Assembly (NCBI RefSeq): GCF_000716605.1
Contig: NZ_JNXE01000007.1
Span: 248,001 to 312,000, forward strand
DNA from: Streptomyces sp. NRRL F-525
Lineage (GTDB): Bacteria; Actinomycetota; Actinomycetes; Streptomycetales; Streptomycetaceae
DNA length: 64,000 nucleotides
Direction of reading: 5' to 3'
Shown: piece by piece, positions 57,549 through 64,000 of the stretch
Layout: the number at the start of each line of letters is the position of its first letter
How positions within the stretch are numbered: position 1 is the first letter of the stretch
Position numbers and translations under genes: made by a program
The notes under the pieces: model-generated
What the model saw: only the letters and a program-made list of their open reading frames with translations
Told to the model about the DNA's origin: nothing
Databases searched by the model: none

Positions 57549-58241
57549 TCACGCCTGCGGTCGGGTGAGTTTGGCGGACACGGCGTCGAGGACCCAGTCC
57601 AGGCCGGTCGCGAAGGATGTCTCGGCGTCCACGTCCGTGCCGTCGTGCACCGCTCTGGCCAGTGCCGGGAAGCGGCCCGTGGCCAGCATCCTGGTCACAT
57701 GCGGGCCGTGGGCGCGCTGCCAGTCGTGCTTGGACAGGCCCGTGGCGCGCTCGGCCCGGAGGTTCGCGATCTCGCGCCTGATCGCGCCGGTGACGTAGGC
57801 GCCGACCGTCCCCGCGGCGCGCAGGACGGTGTCGATGTCGGCGAGGCCGTCGAGGGCGGCCAGTGTGGCCTCGGTCACGGCGAGGCCGTTCGGGCCCAGG
57901 GACGGGCGGCCGCCGAGCAGGTCGGCCAGCCACTCGTGACGGAGAGCGGCCTGCCTGGTGCGGTGGGCGAGGACGCGCAGCGCCTCCCGCCAGTCACCGG
58001 GCTGTTCCTCGGGGAGGATCTCGGCCTGGACGTCGTCCACCATGAGGTCGAACAGCTCCTCCTTGGTGGCGATGTAGCCGTACAGCCGCATCGGGCCGGC
58101 CTCCAACCGGGCGGCGACCTTGCGCAACGACACCGCTTCCAACCCGCCCTCGTCGGCCAGCGCCACGGCGGCGGCGACGATCCGCTCCCGGTCCAGCGGC
58201 ACGGGGCGAGTCGGCGGCTCGGGTCGGTCCCACACAGTCAT
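57549..58241 (-). CDS. TetR-family regulator (TetR_C type), divergent from the TetX-like gene
   Basis: The 230-residue regulator has a helix-turn-helix at residues 15-62 (LDRERIVAAAVALADEGG, VSLRKVAARLEAGPMRLYGY) and a C-terminal domain with the tetracycline-repressor-like layout (WREALRVLAHRTRQAALRHE, GLSKHDWQRAHG). The ATG at 58241 begins MTVWDRPEP; a GTG two codons on has better spacing from GGAG. It is likely to repress the TetX-like monooxygenase through the dyad at 58276-58294. Its 3' end lies 10 bp from the esterase/ArsR relic, on top of remaining ArsR sequence. Confidence 0.88.
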   Translation of the reverse strand: MTVWDRPEPPTRPVPLDRERIVAAAVALADEGGLEAVSLRKVAARLEAGPMRLYGYIATKEELFDLMVDDVQAEILPEEQPGDWREALRVLAHRTRQAALRHEWLADLLGGRPSLGPNGLAVTEATLAALDGLADIDTVLRAAGTVGAYVTGAIRREIANLRAERATGLSKHDWQRAHGPHVTRMLATGRFPALARAVHDGTDVDAETSFATGLDWVLDAVSAKLTRPQA

Positions 58242-58256
58242 GCTCCGATCGTACTG

Positions 58257-58294
58257 TTGCGATGCGTCGTATCGAGTCAATACAGTGTATCGAC
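58257..58294 (+). promoter_or_regulatory. Leaderless promoter overlapped by a TetR operator
   Basis: TTGCGA (58257-58262) and TACAGT (58281-58286), 18 bases apart, form a plausible promoter whose start point would fall at or just before the ATG at 58295, where there is no ribosome site. GTCAATACAGTGTATCGAC (58276-58294) is a 19-bp dyad with one mismatch that covers the -10 box and the start point, so a bound repressor would block transcription. Confidence 0.65.
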
Positions 58295-59413
58295 ATGAGA
58301 CATCGCATCGCTGTCGTCGGGGGCGGCCCGGCCGGCCTGACCTTCGCCCGCGTCCTGCACCGCCATGGCCACCCCGTCACCGTCCTCGAACGCGACCCCG
58401 CCCCCGATGCCCGCCCGCCGGGCGGCACCCTGGACCTGCACGAAGGGCTGGGTCAGCTCGCGCTGGACAAGGCGGGGCTGCTGGCGGAATTCCACGCGCT
58501 GTCCCGTCCCGAGGGGCAGGCCATGCGCATCCTGGACACGGACGGGACCGTCCTGCGCGACTGGCGCCCCCGTCCCGACGACCTGGCCAATCCCGAGATC
58601 GACCGCGGGCAACTGCGTGACCTGCTGCTCGGCTCTCTCGACGTCCAGTGGGGGCGGGGCGTGACGCGGGTGGTGCCGGGGACCCGGGACGGGACAGTCG
58701 TCCAATTCGCCGACGGGCGACAGGAGATGTTCGACCTCGTGGTCGGCGCGGACGGAGCCTGGTCCCGGGTCCGCCCGGCGGTCTCGTCGGTGACGCCCCA
58801 CTACACCGGCGTCACCTCGGTCGAGACCTCCATCGACGACGTCGACACCCGCCACCCCGACCTCGGCCGGCTGATCGGCGACGGTTCCGTGGCCGTGTAC
58901 GGCGTGAACCGTTCCCTCGTCGCCCAGCGCAACAGCGGCGGCCACGTGAAGGTGAACACCAAGTTCCGCGCGCCGCAGGACTGGCACACGAACCTCGACC
59001 TGGCCGACGCCGAGGCCGTGCGAGCGAGCCTGCTGGACCTGTTCGACGGCTGGGCCGCTCCCGTCCTCGACCTCCTCCGCCACGGCACCGCCTTCGTCCA
59101 CCGCCCCTTGTACGTCATGCCCGTGTCCCACACCTGGACCCACGTCCCCGGGGTGACGCTGCTGGGCGACGCCGCCCATCTGATGCCTCCGTTGGGGGTG
59201 GGCGCGAACCTCGCGATGCTGGAAGGCGCCGAACTCGCCGAGTCCATCGCCGCGGGCCCTGAGGATCTGGACGAGGCCGTCCGCGCCTTCGAGGTACGGA
59301 TGTGGGCACGGGCCGGCAAGTGGGCGAAGATCACGGCCGCCGGTCTGGAACGCCTCGTGAGCCCGGACCCCGCCGAAGCCCTCGCCGTCTTCGATCAGGT
59401 CCAGCCGTCCTGA
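58295..59413 (+). CDS. TetX-like FAD monooxygenase
   Basis: This 372-residue flavin monooxygenase starts IAVVGGGPAGLTFARVLHRH and has the TetX-family signatures GGTLDLHEGLGQLALDKAGL (residues 43-62), NPEIDRGQLRDLLLGSLD, DLVVGADGAWSRVR and the second flavin motif LLGDAAHLMPPLGVGANLAM. The C-terminal helix needed for the TetX fold is present. TetX hydroxylates and so inactivates tetracyclines; for this chromosomal relative the substrate is unknown. It is divergent from a TetR gene and appears to be transcribed leaderless from the promoter at 58257-58286. Confidence 0.9.
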   Translation: MRHRIAVVGGGPAGLTFARVLHRHGHPVTVLERDPAPDARPPGGTLDLHEGLGQLALDKAGLLAEFHALSRPEGQAMRILDTDGTVLRDWRPRPDDLANPEIDRGQLRDLLLGSLDVQWGRGVTRVVPGTRDGTVVQFADGRQEMFDLVVGADGAWSRVRPAVSSVTPHYTGVTSVETSIDDVDTRHPDLGRLIGDGSVAVYGVNRSLVAQRNSGGHVKVNTKFRAPQDWHTNLDLADAEAVRASLLDLFDGWAAPVLDLLRHGTAFVHRPLYVMPVSHTWTHVPGVTLLGDAAHLMPPLGVGANLAMLEGAELAESIAAGPEDLDEAVRAFEVRMWARAGKWAKITAAGLERLVSPDPAEALAVFDQVQPS

Positions 59414-59578
59414 CTCCACAGCGCGACAGCAGCGGCACCCATCACTTCCCCGTCCGTGACGCGACACGGTTCGAGGTGAAGTGGCGGGCGCCTGCGGGCG
59501 ATTGCGGTGGGGCATGGGTAGTGTCCGCCCCGATGCACCGGGCCCGCGCCACCGCGGTCCGCCAGAGGGAGGATCATC

Positions 59579-61549
59579 ATGGCCGAGCGTGGGCACGGGG
59601 CCGTAGCGGACGAAGGGCCCGCGGCGGGGCCGCCGGAGGCGCGTCCCGCGAGCATGCGGGACACCGTGCGGCTCGCGGTGGTGATCGGGGCTCTCGGGGT
59701 GGTCTTCGGGGACATCGGGACCAGCCCGATCTACACCCTCCAGACCGTGTTCAGCCCGAGCGACCCGCACCCGGTCCCGGTCAGCACGCAGAACGTGTAC
59801 GGGGTGGTGTCGCTGGTCTTCTGGTCGGTGATGGTCATCGTCACGGTCACCTATGTGCTGCTGGCGATGCGTGCCGACAACGAGGGTGAGGGCGGCATCA
59901 TGGCGCTCATCACGCTGGTGCGGCAATGGAGTTCGCAGCGGGGGCGGCGCGCCGCGGTCGTACTGACCGGGCTGGGTATTTTCGGCGCCTCGCTGTTCTT
60001 CGGCGACAGCATGATCACCCCTGCCATCTCGGTGCTGTCCGCGGTCGAGGGGCTCAAGGTCGTGGAGCCGTCGCTGGACGACGCGGTCGTGCCCATCACC
60101 GCGGTGATCATTGTCCTGCTGTTCCTGGTGCAGCGGCGGGGGACCGCTGCCGTGGGTCGGGTGTTCGGGCCGATCATGATCCTCTGGTTCGTGGCCATCG
60201 GCGCGTGCGGTGTCGTAGGCATCGCGGATCACCCGGCCATCCTCCGCGCGCTGTGGCCGAGTTATGCGTTGGGCTTTCTCTTCGGCCATTTCGGTACGGC
60301 CTTCTTCGCGCTCGCCGCGGTCGTGCTCGCGGTCACCGGCGCGGAGGCGCTCTACGCGGACATGGGGCACTTCGGCCGCCGGGCCATCACCCGGGCCTGG
60401 ATGTTCCTCGTCTTCCCCGCCTGCATCCTGAGCTACCTCGGCCAGGGCGCGCTGATCCTCGACGACCCGGACAACATCAGCAGCCCGTTCTTCCTGCTCG
60501 TGCCGCACTGGGGACGCTGGCCGATGGTCCTGCTGGCCACGGCCGCCACGGTGATCGCCTCCCAGGCCGTGATCACCGGCGCGTACTCCGTCGCCTCCCA
60601 GGCGGCCCAGCTCGGCTACCTCCCGCGCCTGCGGATCGCGCACACCTCCGAGTCCACCATCGGCCAGATCTACGTCCCCTGGATCAACTGGCTGCTCATG
60701 GTCTCCGTCCTCACCCTGGTCTTCGCGTTCCGCAGCTCGGCCGCGCTGGCCTTCGCGTTCGGCATGGCGGTCACCGGCACCATCACCATCACCACCCTGC
60801 TGTTCTTCTACGTCGCCCGCGCGAAATGGGGCACGCCGATGTGGCTGATCACTATCGGCGCGACCCTGCTGCTCTTCGTGGACCTGCTGTTCGTGGCGGC
60901 CAACCTGACCAAGCTCGTGCACGGCGCGTGGCTGCCGCTGCTCATCGGCATCACCGCGTTCACCGTCATGACGACCTGGCAGCGCGGGCGCGAGGTCGTC
61001 ACCGCGGAACGCGCCGAACACGAGGGCTCGTTGCGCGAGTTCGTCGACCAACTCCGCGGCGGGGAACGGCCGGTGCTCCAGGTGCCCGGCACGGCGGTGT
61101 TCCTCAACCGGAGCAAACAGACGGCGCCCCTGGCCATGCGGGCCAACGTGGAACTCAACCACGTACGGCACGAGCAGGTCGTGATCCTGTCCATCGAGAC
61201 CGAACCCGTGCCCCGCGTCCCGGCCGACCGGCGGATCGTCGTCGACGGCCTCGGCTACGCCGACGACGGGATCATCCACGTCACCGCCCGGTTCGGCTAC
61301 ATGGAGACGCCGGAGGTGCCCGCCACGCTGGCGATGCTCGACCCGGCCGACACCGAGGGGCCGTTGCTGCTCGACCAGGCGTCCTACTTCCTGTCGACGA
61401 TCGAGCTACGGCGCGGCCCGGCCCCGACGATGGCCCCCTGGCGCAAACGGCTGTTCATCGCCACCTCCCACATCACGGCCGACGCCGCGGAACACTTCGG
61501 CCTGCCCCGCGACCGGACGATCATCATGGGCTGGCACATCGAGGTGTAG
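59579..61549 (+). CDS. kup: Kup potassium uptake transporter
   Basis: The 656-residue membrane protein has the KUP hallmarks: VIGALGVVFGDIGTSPIYTL in helix 1, RADNEGEGGIMALITLVR, GASLFFGDSMITPAISVLSA, VTGAEALYADMGHFGRRAI and GQGALIL. About twelve helices are followed by a cytoplasmic C-terminal domain of about 190 residues (GTAVFLNRS...VELNHVRHEQVVIL...FGLPRDRTIIMGWHIEV). It imports K+ with protons. GGGAGG lies eight bases before the ATG. The 165-bp leader shows no recognisable c-di-AMP riboswitch. Confidence 0.95.
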   Translation: MAERGHGAVADEGPAAGPPEARPASMRDTVRLAVVIGALGVVFGDIGTSPIYTLQTVFSPSDPHPVPVSTQNVYGVVSLVFWSVMVIVTVTYVLLAMRADNEGEGGIMALITLVRQWSSQRGRRAAVVLTGLGIFGASLFFGDSMITPAISVLSAVEGLKVVEPSLDDAVVPITAVIIVLLFLVQRRGTAAVGRVFGPIMILWFVAIGACGVVGIADHPAILRALWPSYALGFLFGHFGTAFFALAAVVLAVTGAEALYADMGHFGRRAITRAWMFLVFPACILSYLGQGALILDDPDNISSPFFLLVPHWGRWPMVLLATAATVIASQAVITGAYSVASQAAQLGYLPRLRIAHTSESTIGQIYVPWINWLLMVSVLTLVFAFRSSAALAFAFGMAVTGTITITTLLFFYVARAKWGTPMWLITIGATLLLFVDLLFVAANLTKLVHGAWLPLLIGITAFTVMTTWQRGREVVTAERAEHEGSLREFVDQLRGGERPVLQVPGTAVFLNRSKQTAPLAMRANVELNHVRHEQVVILSIETEPVPRVPADRRIVVDGLGYADDGIIHVTARFGYMETPEVPATLAMLDPADTEGPLLLDQASYFLSTIELRRGPAPTMAPWRKRLFIATSHITADAAEHFGLPRDRTIIMGWHIEV

Positions 61550-61620
61550 AGAGGCCGGCCCTGTCGAACAGTTCACGGGGAATTACCTTCGTCGCCGAGG
61601 GGCTGTGCGAGGCTGCGGCG

Positions 61621-62085
61621 ATGGACATGACGGCACTGGCCCGCACGCTGCTGGAGCCCGTTCCGGCCCATCGCACCGCGGGAGTCGAGGTCCTGCGAGC
61701 CGCGGACGGCGAGGCCGAGATCGCCTCGGAGGTTCCCCAGGAACTGACGAACGTCATCGGGTCACTGCACTCCAGCGGACTCATCGCCCTGCTCGACGCG
61801 GCAGGCCTGGGCGCGATCATCGCCGCGAGTCGTGACCCCGGAGACTTCGACGGCGTCGTGCCCCTCGGCGCGGCCGCCTCCCTGGAGTTCCTCGCTCCGG
61901 CACGCGGCCGGTTGCTGACCGTCTGCCGCCTTGACGATGAGGCACTCGCCGCTCTGCTGCCGTTGCTGTCGGGCGAGAGCGACCGGGCCCGGTTCTCCAC
62001 CTGGGCCGAGATCACCGACGCGACGGGGACGACGGTGTGCCGGGGGAGCTTCGACTGGAGCGTCAGGCGCCGGCGCAGCGGGTGA
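61621..62085 (+). CDS. Hotdog-fold thioesterase-like protein (DUF4442/PaaI-like)
   Basis: The 154-residue protein has a hotdog-type arrangement: a helix start MDMTALARTLLEPVPAHRT, VEVLRAADGEAEIASEVPQE, a central helix NVIGSLHSSGLIALLDAAGL, then strands LGAAASLEFLAPARGRLLTV, FSTWAEITDATG and SFDWSVRRR. The Asn/His of the central helix start (NVIGSLHSSG) resemble active-site residues of PaaI/YiiD-type acyl-CoA thioesterases. The substrate is unknown. It lies 71 bp after kup and could be read from the same transcript. Confidence 0.72.
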   Translation: MDMTALARTLLEPVPAHRTAGVEVLRAADGEAEIASEVPQELTNVIGSLHSSGLIALLDAAGLGAIIAASRDPGDFDGVVPLGAAASLEFLAPARGRLLTVCRLDDEALAALLPLLSGESDRARFSTWAEITDATGTTVCRGSFDWSVRRRRSG

Positions 62086-62139
62086 CGCGGGGGTGTTGGG
62101 CCGGGAGCAGTGCCGAGCGTGCCCCAGCCGCCGTAAGGC

Positions 62140-63003
62140 TCATAGCTCTACGGCCGTGCGGATCAGCCCCGCGAGGGCGAGGGAGCGGCTGTGGGCGGGC
62201 CAGGCGATGTGGGTGACGACTGGGGGTGCGTCGGTCAGGGGGACGGCGGTGTGTCCGGCCCACAGCCAGGAGCGGGCGGATTCGGGGAAGACGGCCATGG
62301 TGCGTCCGAGGGCGATCAGTTGGGCCAGCTGCGTCTGGTCGTGGATCTCGGGGCCCGGGCCGGGCGGGTACGTGCCGTCGTTGGGCCAGCGGGCGGGCGG
62401 AAGACCGGGGATGTCGCTGACGTCGGCCACGGACAGCGTCCTGCGCGCGGCGAGGGGGTGCCCGGCGGGCAGCACGGCGATCTGCCCCTCCGTCATCAGC
62501 GCCTCGGTGTCGAACCCGGCGAGGGAGTTGTACGGCGCGTGCATGAGCGCCACGTCGGCGCGGCCGTCGCGCAGCATGTCCGGCTGCTCGCACATGCCGC
62601 ACGGCAGCACCTCGATCTCGGCGGCGTCGGGCACGGCCCCGTAGGCGTCGAGGAGCTTCCGCAGCAGTTCGTGGGACGCGGCGGCCTTCACCGCCAGCAC
62701 CAGGCGGTCACGGGGACCGCCCGGACGGTCGGCGCCACCGGCGCGACGGGTGCGGCGGGCGGCGGCGGTGCTCGCGTCGAGGGCGGCGCGGCCCTCGTGC
62801 AGCAGCACCTCTCCGGCGCCGGTCAGGGCGACGCCGCGCCGGTTGCGCTCCAACAGGCGGACGCCGAGGCGCCGTTCGAGCTGCTGGATCGCCCGGGACA
62901 GCGGCGGCTGGGCCATGCCGAGGCGCTCGGCGGCGCGGCCGAAGTGCAGTTCCTCGGCGACGGCGAGGAAGTACCTCAACTCACGGGTCTCCAGGGCGTC
63001 CAT
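62140..63003 (-). CDS. LysR-family transcriptional regulator
   Basis: This 287-residue regulator has a winged helix-turn-helix at residues 5-64 (RELRYFLAVAEELHFGRAAE, MAQPPLSRAIQQLERRLGVR) followed by a LysR substrate-binding domain (LRDGRADVALMHAP, IAVLPAGHPLAARRTLSVAD, LIALGRTMAVFPESA). It is the ArgP/BenM-like kind common in actinobacteria. The ATG is at 63003. It is divergent from a short-chain dehydrogenase gene with a 95-bp gap, and LysR proteins usually control the divergent neighbour. A short GGTGATACCCACCGGGTAT stretch at 63022-63040 may be its site. Confidence 0.92.
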   Translation of the reverse strand: MDALETRELRYFLAVAEELHFGRAAERLGMAQPPLSRAIQQLERRLGVRLLERNRRGVALTGAGEVLLHEGRAALDASTAAARRTRRAGGADRPGGPRDRLVLAVKAAASHELLRKLLDAYGAVPDAAEIEVLPCGMCEQPDMLRDGRADVALMHAPYNSLAGFDTEALMTEGQIAVLPAGHPLAARRTLSVADVSDIPGLPPARWPNDGTYPPGPGPEIHDQTQLAQLIALGRTMAVFPESARSWLWAGHTAVPLTDAPPVVTHIAWPAHSRSLALAGLIRTAVEL

Positions 63004-63098
63004 GGCTTCAGCGTAGCCCCTGGGTGATACCCACCGGGTATGACAGCGCACCGTATCGGTGTTGGCCGCACCCTCGTCCGCGAGCGACGATCAACGGC

Positions 63099-63836
63099 AT
63101 GAGCGAAACGAAGACCGCGCTGGTGACCGGCGCGAACAAGGGAATCGGGTACGAGATCGCGGCCGGGCTGGGTGCCCTCGGGTACCGCGTGGGCGTCGGA
63201 GCCCGTGACGAGGACCGGCGCGAGAGTGCCGTGGAGAAGCTGCGCGCCGCCGGGGCGGACGCGTTCGGGGTACCGCTGGACGTGACCGGCGACCGGAGCG
63301 CCACCGCCGCCGCGGAACTGATCGAGCGGCGGGCCGGGCACCTGGACGTCCTGGTCAACAACGCCGGTATCTCGGGGGACATGGGGCCGGGATGGATCCA
63401 GGACCCGACCACCCTCGACCTCGACCTGGTCCGCACGGTCGTGGAGACCAACGTCCTCGGCGTCATCCGCGTGACCAACGCGATGCTGCCGCTTCTACGA
63501 CGCTCGACGGCACCCCGCATCGTCAACATCTCCAGCGCCGTCGCCTCCCTGTCCCGGCAGGCGGACCCGGACATCGAGATCGGCCCCGTCATGGCGGCCT
63601 ACGCCCCGTCGAAGTCGTTCCTCAACGCCGTCACCGTGCAGTACGCCCGGCAGCTGGCCGACACGAACGTCCTGGTCAACGCCGCCTGTCCGGGCCTGGT
63701 CGCCACCGACTTCACCGGCTTCCACGGACCCCGCACCCCTGAGCAGGGCGCGGCCACGGCGATCCGGCTCGCCACGCTGCCCGACGGCGGCCCGACCGGT
63801 TCGTTCTTCGAGGACGACGGGGTCGTTCCCTGGTAG
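63099..63836 (+). CDS. Short-chain dehydrogenase/reductase (carbonyl reductase-like SDR)
   Basis: The 245-residue SDR begins KTALVTGANKGIGYEIAAGL, the TGxxxGIG cofactor motif in the TGANKGIG form typical of carbonyl reductases and menthone reductase-like proteins. It has VLVNNAGISGD, NISSAVASLS (catalytic Ser), YAPSKSFLNAVTVQYA (Tyr-x-x-x-Lys) and NAACPGLVATDFTGF, and the last strand GSFFEDDGVVPW. It reduces carbonyls with NADPH; the substrate is unknown. It is probably controlled by the divergent LysR protein. Confidence 0.92.
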   Translation: MSETKTALVTGANKGIGYEIAAGLGALGYRVGVGARDEDRRESAVEKLRAAGADAFGVPLDVTGDRSATAAAELIERRAGHLDVLVNNAGISGDMGPGWIQDPTTLDLDLVRTVVETNVLGVIRVTNAMLPLLRRSTAPRIVNISSAVASLSRQADPDIEIGPVMAAYAPSKSFLNAVTVQYARQLADTNVLVNAACPGLVATDFTGFHGPRTPEQGAATAIRLATLPDGGPTGSFFEDDGVVPW

Positions 63837-64000
63837 CCCGCAACCTGTCGTGACCGCGCCGTAAATCCCGAGGTGGCGTACCCGACGCCACGGCCGGACC
63901 GCCGACTCACTCGTTCGGCCCCGCCCTGCTGCGGGCACCCGGCCCGCGGCCGAGGCTGGCAAAGCCGACCGCACGCCGGTGAAGCGCCCGTGCCTCCGCC
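63837..64000. other. Right-edge sequence without a gene
   Basis: These 164 bp after the dehydrogenase stop show no frame with Streptomyces codon bias. GTGGCGTACCCGACGCCAC (63873-63891) could form a hairpin (GTGGCGT/ACGCCAC) and act as a terminator for the dehydrogenase gene. Confidence 0.4.

Noticed and set aside
59414..59578. c-di-AMP (ydaO-type) riboswitch before kup
   Set aside because: Actinobacterial potassium genes can carry one, but none of the conserved ydaO core could be recognised in these 165 bp.
58277..61279. A 1,000-codon minus-strand open frame opposite the TetX-like and kup genes
   Set aside because: It is Arg/Asp/His/Gln-rich with no motif, while both sense genes are unmistakable.

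Overview
This window is a stretch of a Streptomyces-type actinobacterial chromosome. The signs are very high GC, coding frames with almost only G or C in the third codon position, GTG and TTG starts, many four-base stop/start overlaps, and Streptomyces-rich families: LuxR-type large ATPase regulators, ROK, LacI and TetR repressors, TerD/AIM24, SUKH and CHAT-TPR proteins, and secreted Sec/Tat hydrolases. No rRNA, tRNA, CRISPR array or intact insertion sequence was found. About 60 genes were called, two of them relics; one gene is cut by the left edge.

Layout. 1-7,900: housekeeping and accessory metabolism: a SnoaL-like protein, LtrA, a short-chain dehydrogenase, RNase H, a flavin hydroxylase, an MFS exporter with its own TetR under a doubled operator, and a squalene/phytoene synthase-like protein. 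7,900-13,050: a Tat-secreted cholesterol oxidase-like flavoprotein, an aldo/keto reductase, two small membrane proteins and a conserved cytosolic protein; a 19-bp perfect hairpin covers one ribosome binding site and start. 13,160-22,600: a membrane pseudokinase, a PLP dehydratase, AIM24, a TerD-CAP-CAP fusion, an R61-like serine hydrolase, an M4 metalloprotease and a zinc-knuckle protein. 22,750-29,430: a ROK repressor followed by a GH27-GH95-SGNH secreted glycan operon. 29,430-36,000: a LAL regulator and a tightly coupled redox-signalling operon (receiver-thioredoxin reductase fusion, cNMP-binding histidine kinase, UBP zinc finger). 36,070-44,930: VOC, universal stress protein, a LacI-controlled hydroxypyruvate isomerase-like gene, DUF4032, an MBL hydrolase, AlkB, a TetR with a flavin dehydrogenase, and DUF488.

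45,000-54,730 looks like an accessory or conflict-type island. It holds a SUKH protein, a RIO kinase, a small zinc-binding protein with a membrane protein, a divergent 1,418-residue protein with about 18 TPR-like repeats and a CHAT caspase-like protease, and a putative RelE-like/SUKH fusion. 54,837-59,413 resembles a drug-inactivation patch: a VOC protein, two TetR regulators, a CatB/Vat acetyltransferase and a TetX-like monooxygenase. It also holds two decayed genes: an aromatic-polyketide monooxygenase with two apparent in-frame internal deletions, and an erythromycin-esterase N-terminus joined to an ArsR relic. 59,579-64,000 returns to ordinary genes: a Kup potassium transporter, a thioesterase, and a LysR regulator divergent from a short-chain dehydrogenase.

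The best candidates for something new are the CHAT-TPR locus, the three-gene redox-signalling operon, the TerD-CAP-CAP protein, and the start-occluding hairpin at 11,942. All functional calls come from reading motifs; no database search was run.
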